DNA of 64,000 nt, from the NCBI RefSeq assembly GCF_042186555.1, contig NC_133328.1, positions 494,224,812-494,288,811 on the forward strand, read 5' to 3'. Below the pieces are notes generated by a model. The model was given only the letters and a program-made list of their open reading frames with translations. It was not told where the DNA came from and did not search any database. The translations under genes were made by a program, and so were the position numbers. The stretch is from Aquarana catesbeiana (Eukaryota > Chordata > Amphibia > Anura > Ranidae). Shown here piece by piece: positions 45,919-58,498 of the stretch (positions are counted from its first letter, which is position 1; each line of letters opens with the position of its first letter).

Positions 45919-48900
45919 TCTATTTGTAAAGCAGTGACGGTTACATTCACCAGACATTCTCTGGATATAAATCAATCACTGTCCTTTAAAACTCATGGAC
46001 CTGGGGGATTCACCTGCAGAGAATGTTTGCTGAATGTCTGATTCACTGCTTTATAAACATGCCTATGAGTATAGTTGACCCTTTAAGGGAAAAACAGCAA
46101 TGGTTTGAAATGTAGGTACTTATGACTTGTATACCTGTTTAACCAGCAGGTGTCTGTAGATTCGCTTTGCCAGGAACATGTACCTATGCTGGGGTGATGT
46201 TAATCTATGTTTACCACTGGGAGCTAATGTGTCTCAGCAGTGCAGATATACTGTTAACAGGCCACCATCTAACCACACAAACGTCCTGCTCCAAATCCTC
46301 CCACCCTCTTAAAGATTTTAAAGCAGAAATGCCATAATTAAAAAAAAAAAAAAAAAAAAACAATACACAGAATTTAAAGTATTATTAAAACCAAAAATGT
46401 AATATATTGCAGCTTACCAATCATTAGATGTGGTGGCTTTCCCCCCTCTGTTTTCACCTGCTACCATTTTACTTCAAAACATAATAACATTATAAATTAC
46501 AGGTCACTCAGGTGTTTAGGTAAAGTTTTGGTGTGTTCTGAACTCCACCAAGTTTAACTCTGCAGTTCATGAGCGTGGGAGTTGTTTTCTGGGCCTACAT
46601 GCAGGTGTCACAGAACTTTGTTCTGCGTGTGCTTGCTGTCAGAAATAGTTTTTAACAAGACAGTACAGAGTTTAAAAAATAAAAATTTAAAAACGAAAAT
46701 TAAAAAAAAAAAATAAAAAAAAAAAAAGTTGTCCATCTGTCAGCCTGTAATAAAAAAACTGAACAGGGTATTAATTAAAACAGAGTAGCAAAAAAAGCCT
46801 TGTATTTCTAAAGTGGCAGTATTGCTAGATTTAAATACGTGGAAGAAAATTCCCCTGTAAATAAAAGTCATTATACTTAGCTCTCAAATGTGGAGTTTCT
46901 TCCACCAACCAATGAGTCATTACAGTGTCTTCTGAAGACATAGGGAATCTGACACTCCTGGAAGTGTCAAATTTAAAAGATTTTTAAAAAAAGTCAATTT
47001 CTTCAAGGCAATCGAGATAGGCGAGTATTAATTATATTGCTCTACAGTGAGCCAGTGGCAGCTGGTAGTAATTTTTTTCGGGGGGGCGGCAAACAGTGCA
47101 CACGTCACCCCTCCCGTTCTCCATCAGGTCAGTCGATGCACTTACCCCATCCATGGCGGGCAATCACGGGCGGCTTCCCCGGCTCTCCTTCGTGGGCATC
47201 ACGGTGGCTGGCATCACGAGCAGCTTCTCCTTTCCCTGCTCGGCGACTTCCGTCTCCTCCTTCTTCCTTGGCGGCCAATCAGAAGGCTTCTCCTTTTGGC
47301 CAATCGGGAATCGGGTTTCAGACCCACGCTTCCTGATTGGCAGAGAGGCAATTCAGTGTGAGAATAGGGAATATTCATTCGCTGTTCTCACACACCTGGG
47401 TGGGTTCTGAGCGCATTATCAGCTCCCCGAGCCCACCCTATATTGAAGCCTATTAGAGCCTCAGACTCTAATCGGTGCTTCAAAAAAACACCCACCCCAC
47501 ATTGGAATCCATGTGTCCAGCATCCTGAAAGGGGCTGGACGCATGGCTGGGGGTGGCGGTGATGGATAGGGGAGGCGGCGCCCGTGTGCCCTAAATGGAC
47601 GGGCTCTGTCCCTGCAGTGAGCTGCTATTTTCCCCTTTTACAAATATGGATAGAGTTGCTTTAGGTTAATAGCATTTTGAGTGATAATACTAGGACAAGC
47701 ATACAGAACACAACAGAGAAAAATCTTAAAGTGACACTAAACAATATTCTTATTCTCCAAAAAAAATAAAAAAATCCATACACATCCACTGCTTAATAGC
47801 CCTGTAATCTAATTTTAATGACATTTTCTGATTGTATTTCTCTGTCTTCTTGTAATGTCCTCTGTGTTTGGATTGAGCAGTGTATGTTAGTTGCAGTCAT
47901 GTGCACTGCTCTATGCACACTACAAATCCCACGGTCCATAGTCTCTGATCCATCTCAGGAGCGATCAAGAGAGGGTGTCTACATCCCTACTTACAATGGA
48001 ACCATGGAGAACAAATGTAGTTACCCTCTGACAGGTAGTTGGATAACAGCAGAAAAAGAAAATATGCTTTGTTGAGTTAACAATACAAACTTAAATAAAG
48101 TTACTTTAAACCGATTGAAAAAAATCTAAGTCCTAATCTGTAACCTTGTTTCAATCAAACTATGGCAGCAAAAGGGTCACCATCAGACCAGGCAAATTGC
48201 ATTTTTAGAACAAGAGGTCAGCAATGGCACCGTTTCTTTTATGAACTGTTTTAATGGGTCATGAGTACCAGCGTATCAAACCATTGCTGATTTCAGTCTC
48301 TAAAGGCCCACTACACTCAGTATTGATTAGGTTTTCTGTTGCCAGCATTAGGGTAGCACAAATAACAATTCTACCACCTATTAAACAACTTTAGGTAACT
48401 TAGGTGTGCGCAGCTTATTGCATTAGGGTGTGCACCCCAAAGCTCCAACACATTTGAATGCTACCTGCTATCACAGGGAGGAGGCTCTCGTGGTGGGAGG
48501 CAGTTGCTTAGGAGTATATTACGTTACACCCTAAAGATGGGTGTAATGTGTTCTTAAAGTTGAACCTAGCCTTTAACATAATGAGGGGATTTATACTGAC
48601 AACTTGCACTCCCAAACACCCACCTGGTGTAGCCCCTGGATAATGCTAATGCAAATGTGGTAATTAGGACATCGGGCACACCTATGTTAGGTAACTTCAT
48701 CTACCACTCATGAAACACCTTTAGGTAACTTCATGTCATCCAGTTCCATGCTGAGCTGTCATCAGCGTATTCTGTGTGTAGGTGTGTACAGAAGAGGCAG
48801 CTGACAACGGAAGCCCTATAGTAAGTCTATGGGTATCATCACTTTCCAGGCATTTCACAGCTGTTGTCGGCTGTCTCCTGCACAGAGCTAACGCCACTGG

Positions 48901-50318
48901 AGACCAGAACAGAGCGGCTTCAGAAAAGGTATGTATAGCGATTTTTGCTTTACAGGGTTAGAAAGGTTAGTCTTAGATTGTGGATGCAAGTAGATTTTAG
49001 TTTTAGGGTTAGTTCCACTTTAATTTTTGGGCTTTTAAGTACACAAAATTGTAGTTGTATGCTACATCACATTATCAATACAGGTAATGCATGGTTGTTA
49101 TTTTAAAAGCCTTAAAACTCAATTGAACTTTGATTTAAAAGAGAAGTATGGGATTAAGAAAGATGCTAACCTAGGTGGATGCAGCATCAATCTAATGCTG
49201 CATCTGTCCCTGATCACTTCTAAGACTGAGAACTGAGCGATCAAAGACCACTGATCACTAAATTCTCAGCTTTCAGTGAGTAGAGAACTTGGGATTGTCA
49301 GTTCAGCCCTCTTCTCTGCCCTTCCAGTGCTCACTAGAAAATCGGGATGTGCAGGAAGCAGGAGAGGCTGGCTCAGGCTCTCAGCAGTTAAGAGGCTGAG
49401 CCAGCTGCCTGCCTAGACATTTGGGTGGATCCCAACCATACGGTCAGGATCTTTTCAGAGCCTGGATCAGCTCTGTGACGCCAGCCAACGGTGGGCTTTA
49501 ATCCAATGTTGGCTTAAAAAAAAAAAAAGGGTCACAGGAATGCAGCTTTTCAGGTACATCAAAACAGAAACTGTTCGAAGTCTTGTAGGTTTTTTTTTGT
49601 TCTATAGAAAGCTGTCAAAATCTAAATAGAAAAGCCTGTCCATTGCCAGCATGCTGCAAAGAAGGATAATTGCAATCTGAGTAAGCAGTGGTCTTTGCAG
49701 AATTGTGGCAAAACCTCACCGCACCCCCAACACCCCACTCGGTCAGACCTATAGCTCAGCAATTGCCAAAGTAAATGCTCCCTGCTGATTGGGGAGCTCT
49801 AGCTCTGATTCAGTAGGTAGCATGTTTTACAACTTGGAATGTATTTAAAGTAGAATTTCAGGCAAAACCTGTCTATTTTTAAAAATGTAGTCCCCCCGCT
49901 CCTAACACCTATTCTGACTAACCTGTGTAAGAAAGATGTATATACTTAACAATTTTCAGCCCGCTCCAGTCCAGTCATGTGCTCTCCATGTCAGCCAGTG
50001 CCAGCTGCAGGGGAGAGGAGAGAGCACTGTGATAATGGCTGGTTACGCCTGGGAGCGTTATATCACACAAAAGCTTTAATTGCCCATCCATTGTTTGTTG
50101 CTCCCCCCTATTCCTTGCAGCTGCCGCTGGCTCACAGAGGGGAGCCGGATCACACGACCTAAAAACCTGAAAGAGGATATAACCCTCCTTTTATATAAAA
50201 TAAAATAGGTTGGCGATCCACTTATAATTTAGTTACAATTTCTAACCAAACGACACAGATAAAATGACCTACATTTGCTACCTGCACTTCAAACATATAT
50301 AACATTTTCTCCAATTAG
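45919..50318. other. Intron 13, second part
   Basis: No exon recognised. 47,050-47,620 is GC-richer than its surroundings and has repeat-like words (CAGTGGCAGCTGGTAG, GGGCGGC...), probably an old insertion. 47,728-48,112 has TTAAAGTGACACTAAAC and a weak TTTAAA inverse. 49,135-49,600 is a partial group C MITE and 49,845-50,200 a partial group D-like one. A-runs at about 46,340 and 46,705 are simple sequence. Confidence 0.5.
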
Positions 50319-50508
50319 GTGTAAAGTTACGAAAGACTGGTGGTATGTGGGAGATAGATGTGAAACCAAAGTTTCCAGCCAGGACACAATGGTGATTGCC
50401 GTGTCGTCTTCCGTCACCATATTTGTCGTCATGTTAGGAGTCACACTTGTCACTACGTACTGCTTGAAGAAGAAGCACAAAAAACAACTTGCAGGGTCTG
50501 AAGATTTA
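50319..50508 (+). CDS. MEP1B: MEP1B exon 14 (end of EGF, transmembrane helix, basic tail)
   Basis: Acceptor CCAATTAG, donor GTAAGT. It completes the EGF domain (CKVTKDWWYVGDRCE; six cysteines in all with exon 13), then a linker KVSSQD, a transmembrane helix of about 25 residues (TMVIAVSSSVTIFVVMLGVT, then LVTTYC), then the stop-transfer LKKKHKKQLAGSEDL. The DWWY.G.RCE and D(T)(I/M)VIAVSS segments match remembered human beta closely. The exon ends in phase 0. If intron 14 were retained, 28 further codons would follow before a stop. Confidence 0.96.
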
Positions 50509-50587
50509 GTAAGTGTAAACTGTTGTTTGTCATGTCAAATATTTCCTCTGAAACTTCAACACGTGACAAAATCATGTTTCATATGGG

Positions 50588-51062
50588 TAGCAATACCAGT
50601 GAAATGAATGGATGGGGTTTTAACGGCACCAGAAGAAAATTACAACAAAATAAAATATAAAAAGTCTGTATGCATTATGCTTAAAAACATATAATAAAAT
50701 GTCCCTCATATACATGGGTAATATATATATATCCCCCTAAAGGCCACATTCATGGAAGTGCGGAATGGCATCCCAACGCATTTCAACATTAAATGTCTTC
50801 CTCAGGGGGTATTGCAAAAAGGGTAATTTAAATTTGTAACAGAGGCCAATCCAGATATAGAACACCCCAGGGACTCAGGGGTCACCAATCGCACCAAGGA
50901 GGAGAGAGAAAATTAAAGGGACAAGTTGCCGTGTTCTATATCTGGATTGGCATCTGTTACAAATTTTAAATTACCCTTTATGCAATACCCCCTAAGGAAG
51001 ACATTTAATGGTGAAACGCATTGGGATGTCATTCCACACTTCCATGAATGTGGCCTTTAGGG

Positions 51063-51145
<83 letters not shown>

Positions 51146-51306
51146 CCAATGTATCCATACATGTGACCCATGTATATGAGGGACTTACATTTTATTATAT
51201 GTATCGTTTTTTTAAGCATGATGTATAAATAAACTTTTTATATTTTATTATAATTTTCTTCTAGTGCCGTTAAAATCCCATCCATTAATTTCTCTGGTAT
51301 TGCTAT
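50588..51306. repeat. Large foldback element (about 720 bp) just after the transmembrane exon
   Basis: Left arm about 50,588-50,860 and right arm about 50,930-51,306 are close inverse copies: AGCAATACCAG at both outer edges, then TTTTAACGGCACCAGAAGAA, CATATAATAAAATGT, CCCTCATATACATGGGT, AAGGCCACATTCATGGAAGT and GTTCTATATCTGGATTGGC. The right arm has an extra (TA)n run (51,066-51,136) that makes it longer. The spacer is under about 80 bp. Confidence 0.92.
51066..51136. repeat. (TA)n microsatellite
   Basis: About 35 TA units within the right arm of the foldback; the left arm has only a short TATATATATAT at the matching place, so the expansion came after the palindrome formed. Confidence 0.96.
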
Positions 51307-52299
51307 GACTGTAGGGATGTGGCATCATTAGAAAAGGGTACAGACATTTCTGACATAATTGTGTTGAATGTTTCACATTATGGGTGACTACCAACGTAGT
51401 CAACCTGCAAATATAACAATCACCACCTGACATCATGTATTATGATTTAGTACATCTGGTTTACTGTGCTTAAGCTCTCCCTCTACTGCCATTTCTATGT
51501 AGTGAATGCCTCTATATCCTGGTGTAAGTAAAAATCTGGGGGTTCTAAGTAATTTTCCAGCTAAAAGCACAAACATTATATATTATATATATATTTTAGC
51601 AGAGACCCTAGAGAATGAATTGGTGATTGCTGCAATATTTTTTGTCGCACTGTATTTGCGCAGTGGTCTTTTAAATGCAATTTTTTTCGAAAAAATACAT
51701 TTTATTTAAATAAAAAAAATTAAAAAATAAAACACTAAAGTTAGCCCAATTTTCTCTATAATGTGGAAGATGATATTACACTGAGTAAATGGATACCTAA
51801 CATGTCATGCATTTAACCACTTGAGCCCCGGACCATTATGCTGCCTAAGGACCAGAGGTATTTTTCCAATTTGGCACTGTGTCGCTTTAACTGCTAATTG
51901 CACGGTCATGCAATGCTGTACCCAAACTAAATTTGCGTCCTTTTCTTCCCACAAATAGAGCTTTCTTTTGATGTTATTTGATCACCTCTGCGGTTTTTAT
52001 TTTTTGCGCTATAAACGGAAAAAGACCGAAAATTTTGAAAAAAAAAATGATATTTTCTACTTTTTGTTATAAAAAAAATCCAATAAACTCAATTTTAGTC
52101 ATACATTTAGGCCAAAATGTATTCGGCCACATGTCTTTGGTAAAAAAAAATGTCAATAAGCGTATATTTATTGGTTTGCGCAAAAGTTATAGCGTCTACA
52201 AACTAGGGTACATTTTCTGGAATTTACACAGCTTTTAGTTTATGACTGCCTATGTCATTTCTTGAGGTGCTAAAATGGCAGGGCAGTACAAAACTCCCC

Positions 52300-53680
52300 C
52301 AAATGACCCCATTTTCGAAAGTAGACACCCCAAGGAAATTGCTGAGAGGCATGTTGAACCCATTGAATATTTATTTTTTGTCCCAAGTGATTGAATAATG
52401 ACAAAAAAAAAATATATATTTACAAAAAGTTGTCACTAAATGATATATTGCTCACACAGGCCATGGGCCTATGTGGAATTGCACCCCAAAATACATTCAG
52501 CTGCTTCTCCTGAGTATGGGGATACCACATGTGTGGGACTTTTTGGGAGCCTAGCCGCGTACGGGGCCCCGAAAACCAAGCACCGCCTTCAGGATTTCTA
52601 AGGGCGTACATTTTTGATTTCACTCTTCACTGCCTATCACAGTTTCGGAGGCCATGGAATGCCCAGGTGGCACAAAACCCCCCCAAATGACCCCATTTTG
52701 GAAAGTAGACACCCCAAGCTATTTGCTGAGAGGCATATTGAGTCCATGGAATATTTTATATTTTGACACAAGTTGCGGGAATGTGACACTTTTTTTTTTT
52801 GCACAAAGTTGTCACTAAATGATATATTGCTCACACAGGCCATGGGCATATGTGGAATTACACCCCAAAATACATTTAGCTGCTTCTCCTGAGTATGGGG
52901 ATACCACATGTGTGGGACTTTTTGGGAGCCTAGCCGCGTACGGGGCCCCGAAAACCAATCACCGCCTTCAGGATTTCTAATGGTGTAAATTTTTGATTTC
53001 ACTCTTCACAGTTTCGGAGGCCATGGAATGCCCAGGTGGCACAACCCCCCCCCCAAATGACCCCATTTTGGAAAGTAGACACCCCAAGTTATTTTCTGAG
53101 AGGCATGGTGAGTATTTTGCAGCTCTCATTTGTTTTTGAAAATGAAGAAAGACAAGAAAAAAATTTTTTTTTTCTTTTTTCAATTTTCAAAACTTTGTGA
53201 CAAAAAGTGAGGTCTGCAAAATACTCACTATACCTCTCAGCAAATAGCTTTGGGTGTCTACTTTCCAAAATGGGGTCATTTGGGGGGTTTTGTGCCACCT
53301 GGGCATTCCATGGCCTCCGAAACTGTGATAGGCAGTGAAGAGTGAAATCAAAAATTCACGCCCTTAGAAAGCCTTAAGGTGGTGCTTGGTTTTCGGGGTC
53401 GCGTACACGGCTAGTCTCCCAAAAAGTCTCACACATGTGGTATCCCCGTACTCAGGAGAAGCAGCAGAATGTATTTTGCGGTGTAATTTCACATATTCCC
53501 ATGGCATGTTTGAGCAATATATCATTTAGTGACAACTTTGTGCAAAAAAAAAAAATTGTCTCTTTCCCGCAACTTGTGTCACAATATAAAAAATTCCATC
53601 GACTCGACATGACTCTCAAATAGCTTGGGGTGTCTACTTTCCAAAATGGAGTCATTTGGGGGGGGTTTTGAACTGTCCTG
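52300..53680. repeat. Direct repeats of about 380 bp facing inverted copies (large palindrome)
   Basis: AAATGACCCCATTTT(C/G)GAAA starts at 52,301, 52,685 and 53,055; its inverse occurs near 53,262-53,282 and 53,640-53,657. Arms of about 480 bp (about 52,640-53,121 and 53,214-53,680) surround a spacer of about 90 bp. Shared words include CTCCTGAGTATGGGGATACC, CCACATGTGTGGGACTTTTT and GTTTCGGAGGCCATGGAATG. Confidence 0.88.
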
Positions 53681-54909
53681 GCATTTTATGCACAACATTT
53701 AGAAGCTTATGTCACACATCACCCACTCTTCTAACCACTTGAAGACAAAGCCCTTTCTGACACTTTGTTTACATGAAAAAGTTTTTTTTTTTTTGCAAGA
53801 AAATTACTTTGAACCCCCAAACATTATATATTTTTTTAAAGCAAATGCCCTACAGATTAAAATGGTGGGTGTTTCATTTTTTTTTTTTTTCACACAGTAT
53901 TTGCGCAGCGATTTTTCAAACGCATTTTTTTGGGAAAAAACACACTATATTGCCCAAATGTTTGATGCAATAAAAAAGATGATCTTAGGCCGAGTACATG
54001 GATACCAAACATGACATGCTTTACAATTGCGTACAAACCTGCAGTGGCAACAAAATAAATACATTTTTAAAAGCCTTTAAAAGCCTTTACAGGTTACCAC
54101 TTTAGATTTACAGAGGAGGTCTACTGCAAAAATTACTGCCCTCGATCTGACCTTCGCGGTGATACCTCACATGCATGATGCAATTGCTGTTTACGTTTGA
54201 CGACAGACCGCCGCTTGCGTTCCCCTTAGCGCGAGAGCAGGGGGCGACAGGGGTGCTTTTTTTTTTTTTTTTTTTTCTTTATTATCTTATTTTTAAACTG
54301 TTCCTTTCATTTTTTTTTTTTAATCATTTTTATTGTTATCTCGGGGAATGTAAATATCCCCTATGATAGCAATAGGTAGTGACAGGTACTCTTTTTTGAA
54401 AAAATTGGGGTCTATTAGACCCTAGATCTCTCCTCTGCCCTCAAAGCAATGCTGTACCCTAAGCTAATACTAAACTAGTGAATGGTAGCATTCAAAACAT
54501 TCACCAATGCAAAGACCAGGATTGTCAGGACAGGAGGGACAATAATAGCGGGTGTCACGCCTATATCCGCGCTTGCTGCAGACACAACATCTTTTTTGGG
54601 GGGGTTCGTTGGGTAGGGGTACTCGGGAGGACATAAAGAAAAATACCTCTCATGCAGCTGACTGCATTTGGTGGGGGATGTGAATGGGGGAAGTACAGGT
54701 GCTGCAGAAGTGGTGGGTTCCTAATTAGGATTGGCGAATGCAGCAGGAAGGGCACTATGGGCACGACGGGCCTGTGTTTGTCTTTTTGGTGGCAGCGGGA
54801 CACTACTTGTGCTTGCCACCTCACCAGCTTGAACTGCACTTATGGGACTCGCCACGTCACCAAGTGTTACTGCAGTGCTGGTTTGACTATGACTGGGGTG
54901 TACTAGGCC

Positions 54910-55988
54910 GCTGGTGCTTGCCAGTTCACCAAAACGCTACCAAAAAAACTGTTAGCGATCGCAGGGATCAGGCCTGACTCTGCGAATGCTGCAGTTATGT
55001 GTTTAGTGTTTTGTAAGTGACAGTGATCGATCGATACTGCACTTGGGTGGGCTGGGCTGGGCCGGGCGGAGGGGCAAAACGCAGGTGATAGCAGGTATCT
55101 GGGCTGATCCCACTAACACTGCATTTTTGGGAACCCTAAACTGCTGGGGACGCTAGTATAGATCTGATCAGATCAGATATTTATCCGTTCAGATACTATA
55201 CCACTAAGGGAGGCGTATGCTGCGTGCGTGGGTGTTAGCGGTACTGGCGCTAACCTGACGCTGCTTGGGGCTGGTGCTTGCCAGTTCACCAAAATGCTAC
55301 CAAAAAAACTGTTAGCGATCGCAGGGATCAGGCCTGACTCTGCGAACGCTGCAGTTATGCATTTAGTGTTTTGTAAGTGACAGTGATCGATCGATCGATA
55401 CTGCACTTGGGTGGGCTGGGCTGGGCCGGGCGGAGGGGCAAAACGCAGGTGCTAGCAGGTATCTGGGCTGATCCCGCTAACACTGCGTTTTTGGGAACCC
55501 TAAACTGCTGGGGACGCTAGTATAGATCTGATCGGATCAGATATTGATCCGTTCAGATACTATACCACTAAGGGAGGTGTACGGTGCGTGCGTGGGTGTT
55601 AGCGGTACTGGCGCTAACCTGACGCTGCCTGGGGCTGGTGCTTGCCAGTTCACCAAAATGCCACCAAAAAAACTGTTAGCGATCGCAGGGATCAGGCCTG
55701 ACTCTGCGAACGCTGCAGTTATGTGTTTAGTGTTTTGTAAGTGACAGTGATCGATCGATACTGCACTTGGGTGGGCTGGGCCGGGCGGAGGGGCAAAACG
55801 CAGGTGATAGCAGGTATCTGGGCTGATCCCGCTAACACTGCATTTTTGGGAACCCTAAACTGCTGGGGACGCTAGTATAGATCTGATCGGATCAGATATT
55901 GATCCGATCAGATACTATACCACTAAGGGAGGCGTATGCTGCGTGCGTGGGTGTTAGCGGTACTGGCGCTAATCTGACGCTGCCTGGG
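54910..55988. repeat. Three tandem units of about 360 bp
   Basis: Units start GCTGGTGCTTGCCAGTTCAC at 54,910, 55,270 and 55,634 and contain CTGTTAGCGATCGCAGGGAT, (GATC)n and GGGCTGGGCCGGGCGGAGGG. They differ by few substitutions and by GATC and GGGCT copy number. Open frames inside are short and not conserved as genes. Confidence 0.93.
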
Positions 55989-57230
55989 GCGACGCATATC
56001 ACCGCTGGGCGATCAGGGGGCTAAACCTTTATTCGGTAATAAACGGCGGGTGCCCTGACACTATAAAAAATAAACGAACTAACCAGCGTCACCCATAACA
56101 CTTATACGGTGATCAGTGGTGAAAGGGTTAACTAGGGGGCAATCAAGGGGTTAAAACCTTTATTAGGTAGTATATGGGGGTCCCTGTCGCTATAAACTGC
56201 TGACGGTGAACCTAAATATTTACCTCCCTAACTAGCGTCACCAGTGACACTTATACAGCGATCAGAAAAATGATCGCTTAGCGACACTGGTGACGGGGGG
56301 TGATCAAGGGGTTAAAACTTTATTAGGGGGGGTTAGGGGGGTACCCTAGACCTAAAGGGGGCTAACCCTAACTGTCCTAACACAGTAACTGTCACAAACT
56401 GACACCAATGCAGTAATCAGGAAAAAAAAAAACAAAAAAAAAACTGCTTGGTGTCAGTTTGTGACGGGGGGGGGGGGGGTGATCAGGGGGTGATCGGGGG
56501 GGGGGATCGGGGGTGTTTTGTGTGCCTGGCATGTTCTACTGTGTGTGTAGTGTTTGTGCACTCACAGTGATGTCTTCTCTCCTCGTCGCCGGAACGGAAA
56601 ATACCGAGCCGAGGGGAGATGACATCATTTCCTTTGCTGCTGTTTAGCATACAGCAGCAAAGGAATGTTCCCATTGGCCGGCGGCGATCGCGAGGGGGGG
56701 CCACGAACGGATGGCCTCCCCCTCACCTCCGATCGCCGGGGGACAAAAGAGGACCGCCTCGGGCACCGGGGGGGTCCGATCGGACCCCCACCCGCGGGAG
56801 GCAAATCATGTATATGTACGTGATTTTGCCTGCCCGTGCCGCCTTGCCGATGTACATCGGCGTGAGGCAGTCCTTAAGTGGTTAAAATTGAAAGCTCATG
56901 GAATGGCAACAAACTACGGTATTTAAAGAGGTTGTCAACCTCTCTGTATTTGTACCTATAGGTACTGTAAATAATTCCTAAACATGTGCCGTTTAGGAGA
57001 TATTTACTGTATACTGTGCCGATGTCATGATTTTCCTATTTTACTTTTTATTTTTACACTGTTCCTTTATTATTGATCACTTTTATTCCTATTACAAGGA
57101 ATGTAAACATCCCTTGCAATAGAAATAAGCATGACATGTCCTCTTTATTGAGAGATCTGGGTTCAAAAAGACCCCCAGATCTCTCATTTACCTTTAAAAG
57201 AAAAAAAAAAAAAAAACATTTTGACTTTAA

Positions 57231-58494
57231 ACACTTGCACTTATACCCTCTTCCTGACCAGGCCAATTTTCAGCTTTCAGCACTCTCACATTTTGAATGA
57301 CAATTACTCGGTCATGCAACACTGTACCCATATGACATTTTTGTCCTTTTTTCACACAAATAGAGCTTTCTTTTGGTGGTTTTTTGAATCACCACTGGGT
57401 TTTTAATTTTTTCGCACTATAACTGAAAAATGCATTTTTCTTTGCTTCGGTTATAAAATTTTGCAAATTAGTAATTTTCCTTTATAAATTTTGGCCAAAA
57501 GTTATACTGCTACATATCTTTGGTAACAATAACCCAAATAAGTATATATTATTTGGTCTTTGTGAAAGTCTACAAGCTATTGTGGCAATCATTGAAAACT
57601 TATCACACCTGCTGTACTGATGGCTTATCTAATTTCTTGAGATACTAAGGCCGCTTTCACACTGAGGCGTTTTTCCGGCGCTTTTGGGCTAAAAATAGCA
57701 CCTATAAAGCGCCTGAAAAAGGCCTCCCCTGCAGCCCCAGTGTGAGAGCCTGAGTGCTTTCACACCGGAGCGGTGTGCTTTCAGGACGGGAAAAAAAGTC
57801 CTGCAAGCAGCATCTTTGCTCCTAAAATGCCCCTACCTTCGAAATCAGTGGCCAACGCTGCCGAAGCACCTGCAAAGTGCTTTGGCAGCGGCGCTTAACA
57901 TTTTTTCAGCCAATATTGGGGCGCTTTTAACCGAAAAGCGCCGCTAAAATGACGGTAAAGCGCAGCTAAAACTAGCACCACTTTACCGATAAGGCCCCCC
58001 GCCCCAGTGTGAAAGTAGCCTTACAAGCCAGGAAAGTACAAATGCCCCCCAATCGACCACTTTTTGTAAAATAGACATTCCAAGGTATTTAACAAGAGGT
58101 ATGGTGGAGTTGAAGTTGTAATTTTTTCCCACAATTCTTTGCAAAATTAAAAAAAACATTTTCCCACAAAAAAGGTCATATTTCTCACACACTGTATAGG
58201 AATACTTGCAACTTCATCCCAAAACACATTCTGCTACTCCTCCTGAGTATGGCGATGCTACATGTGAGACTTTTACACAGCCTGGCCACATACAGAGGCC
58301 CAACATGCAAGTAGCACCTCCAGGTGTTCTAGGAGCATAAATTACACCTATAATTTCCTGTCAACCCGATGGTAACAGACATTCCCGGTGCGCACCCCAA
58401 GAGGTGCACAGGAAGCATGATTCTGGGAGGACGCCCTCCTAGCTAGCCGACCGTGCTGTAGCCATCATTCAGCTATGGCCCAGTCGGCAAGTGG
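57231..58494. mobile_element. Group E element, shorter copy
   Basis: TTAA at 57,227-57,230 and 58,495-58,498; edges ACACTTGCACTTATACC and, inverted, CCACTTGCCGACTGGGCC. Shares TAGAGCTTTCTTTTG(A/G)TG and CACACTGTAT...-type words with the 5-kb copy. A smaller MITE is nested at 57,646-58,023. Confidence 0.82.
57646..58023. repeat. MITE with TAAGGCCGCTTTCACACTG ends, nested in group E
   Basis: Left TAAGGCCGCTTTCACACTGA; inverted right TAAGGCTACTTTCACACTGG. GC-rich interior with repeated GGCGCTTTT and AAAGCGCC words, similar in style to 31,003-31,380. Confidence 0.87.
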
Positions 58495-58498
58495 TTAA

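Larger units (their letters stand above)
51817..56881. mobile_element. 5.07-kb non-autonomous TTAA element (group E), full length
   Basis: TTAA at 51,813-51,816 and 56,882-56,885. Termini CCACTTGAGCCCC and, inverted, CCACTTAAGGACT share about eight bases, like piggyBac-type short ends. The interior is non-coding and repeat-built: about 380-bp direct units and their inverted copies at 52,300-53,680, and three tandem units of about 360 bp at 54,910-55,988. G-rich runs near 56,465. No transposase frame. The class call is inference from TTAA and terminus. Confidence 0.88.
51480..57226. repeat. Older group E copy, split by the 5-kb group E element
   Basis: The two halves (about 51,480-51,812 and 56,886-57,226) continue one another: ATACCTAACATGTCATGCAT at the left, AATTGAAAGCTCATGGAATG, GCAACAAACTACGGTATT at the right. 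The relic at 11,440-12,225 shows the same order uninterrupted. No coding content. Confidence 0.8.

Noticed and set aside
51030..51219. Open frame with a Tyr-Ile repeat
   Set aside because: Translation of the (TA)n microsatellite inside the foldback.
54910..55988. Segmental gene duplication or CRISPR-like array
   Set aside because: Three adjacent 360-bp non-coding units inside a transposon, no spacers, no conserved frame.
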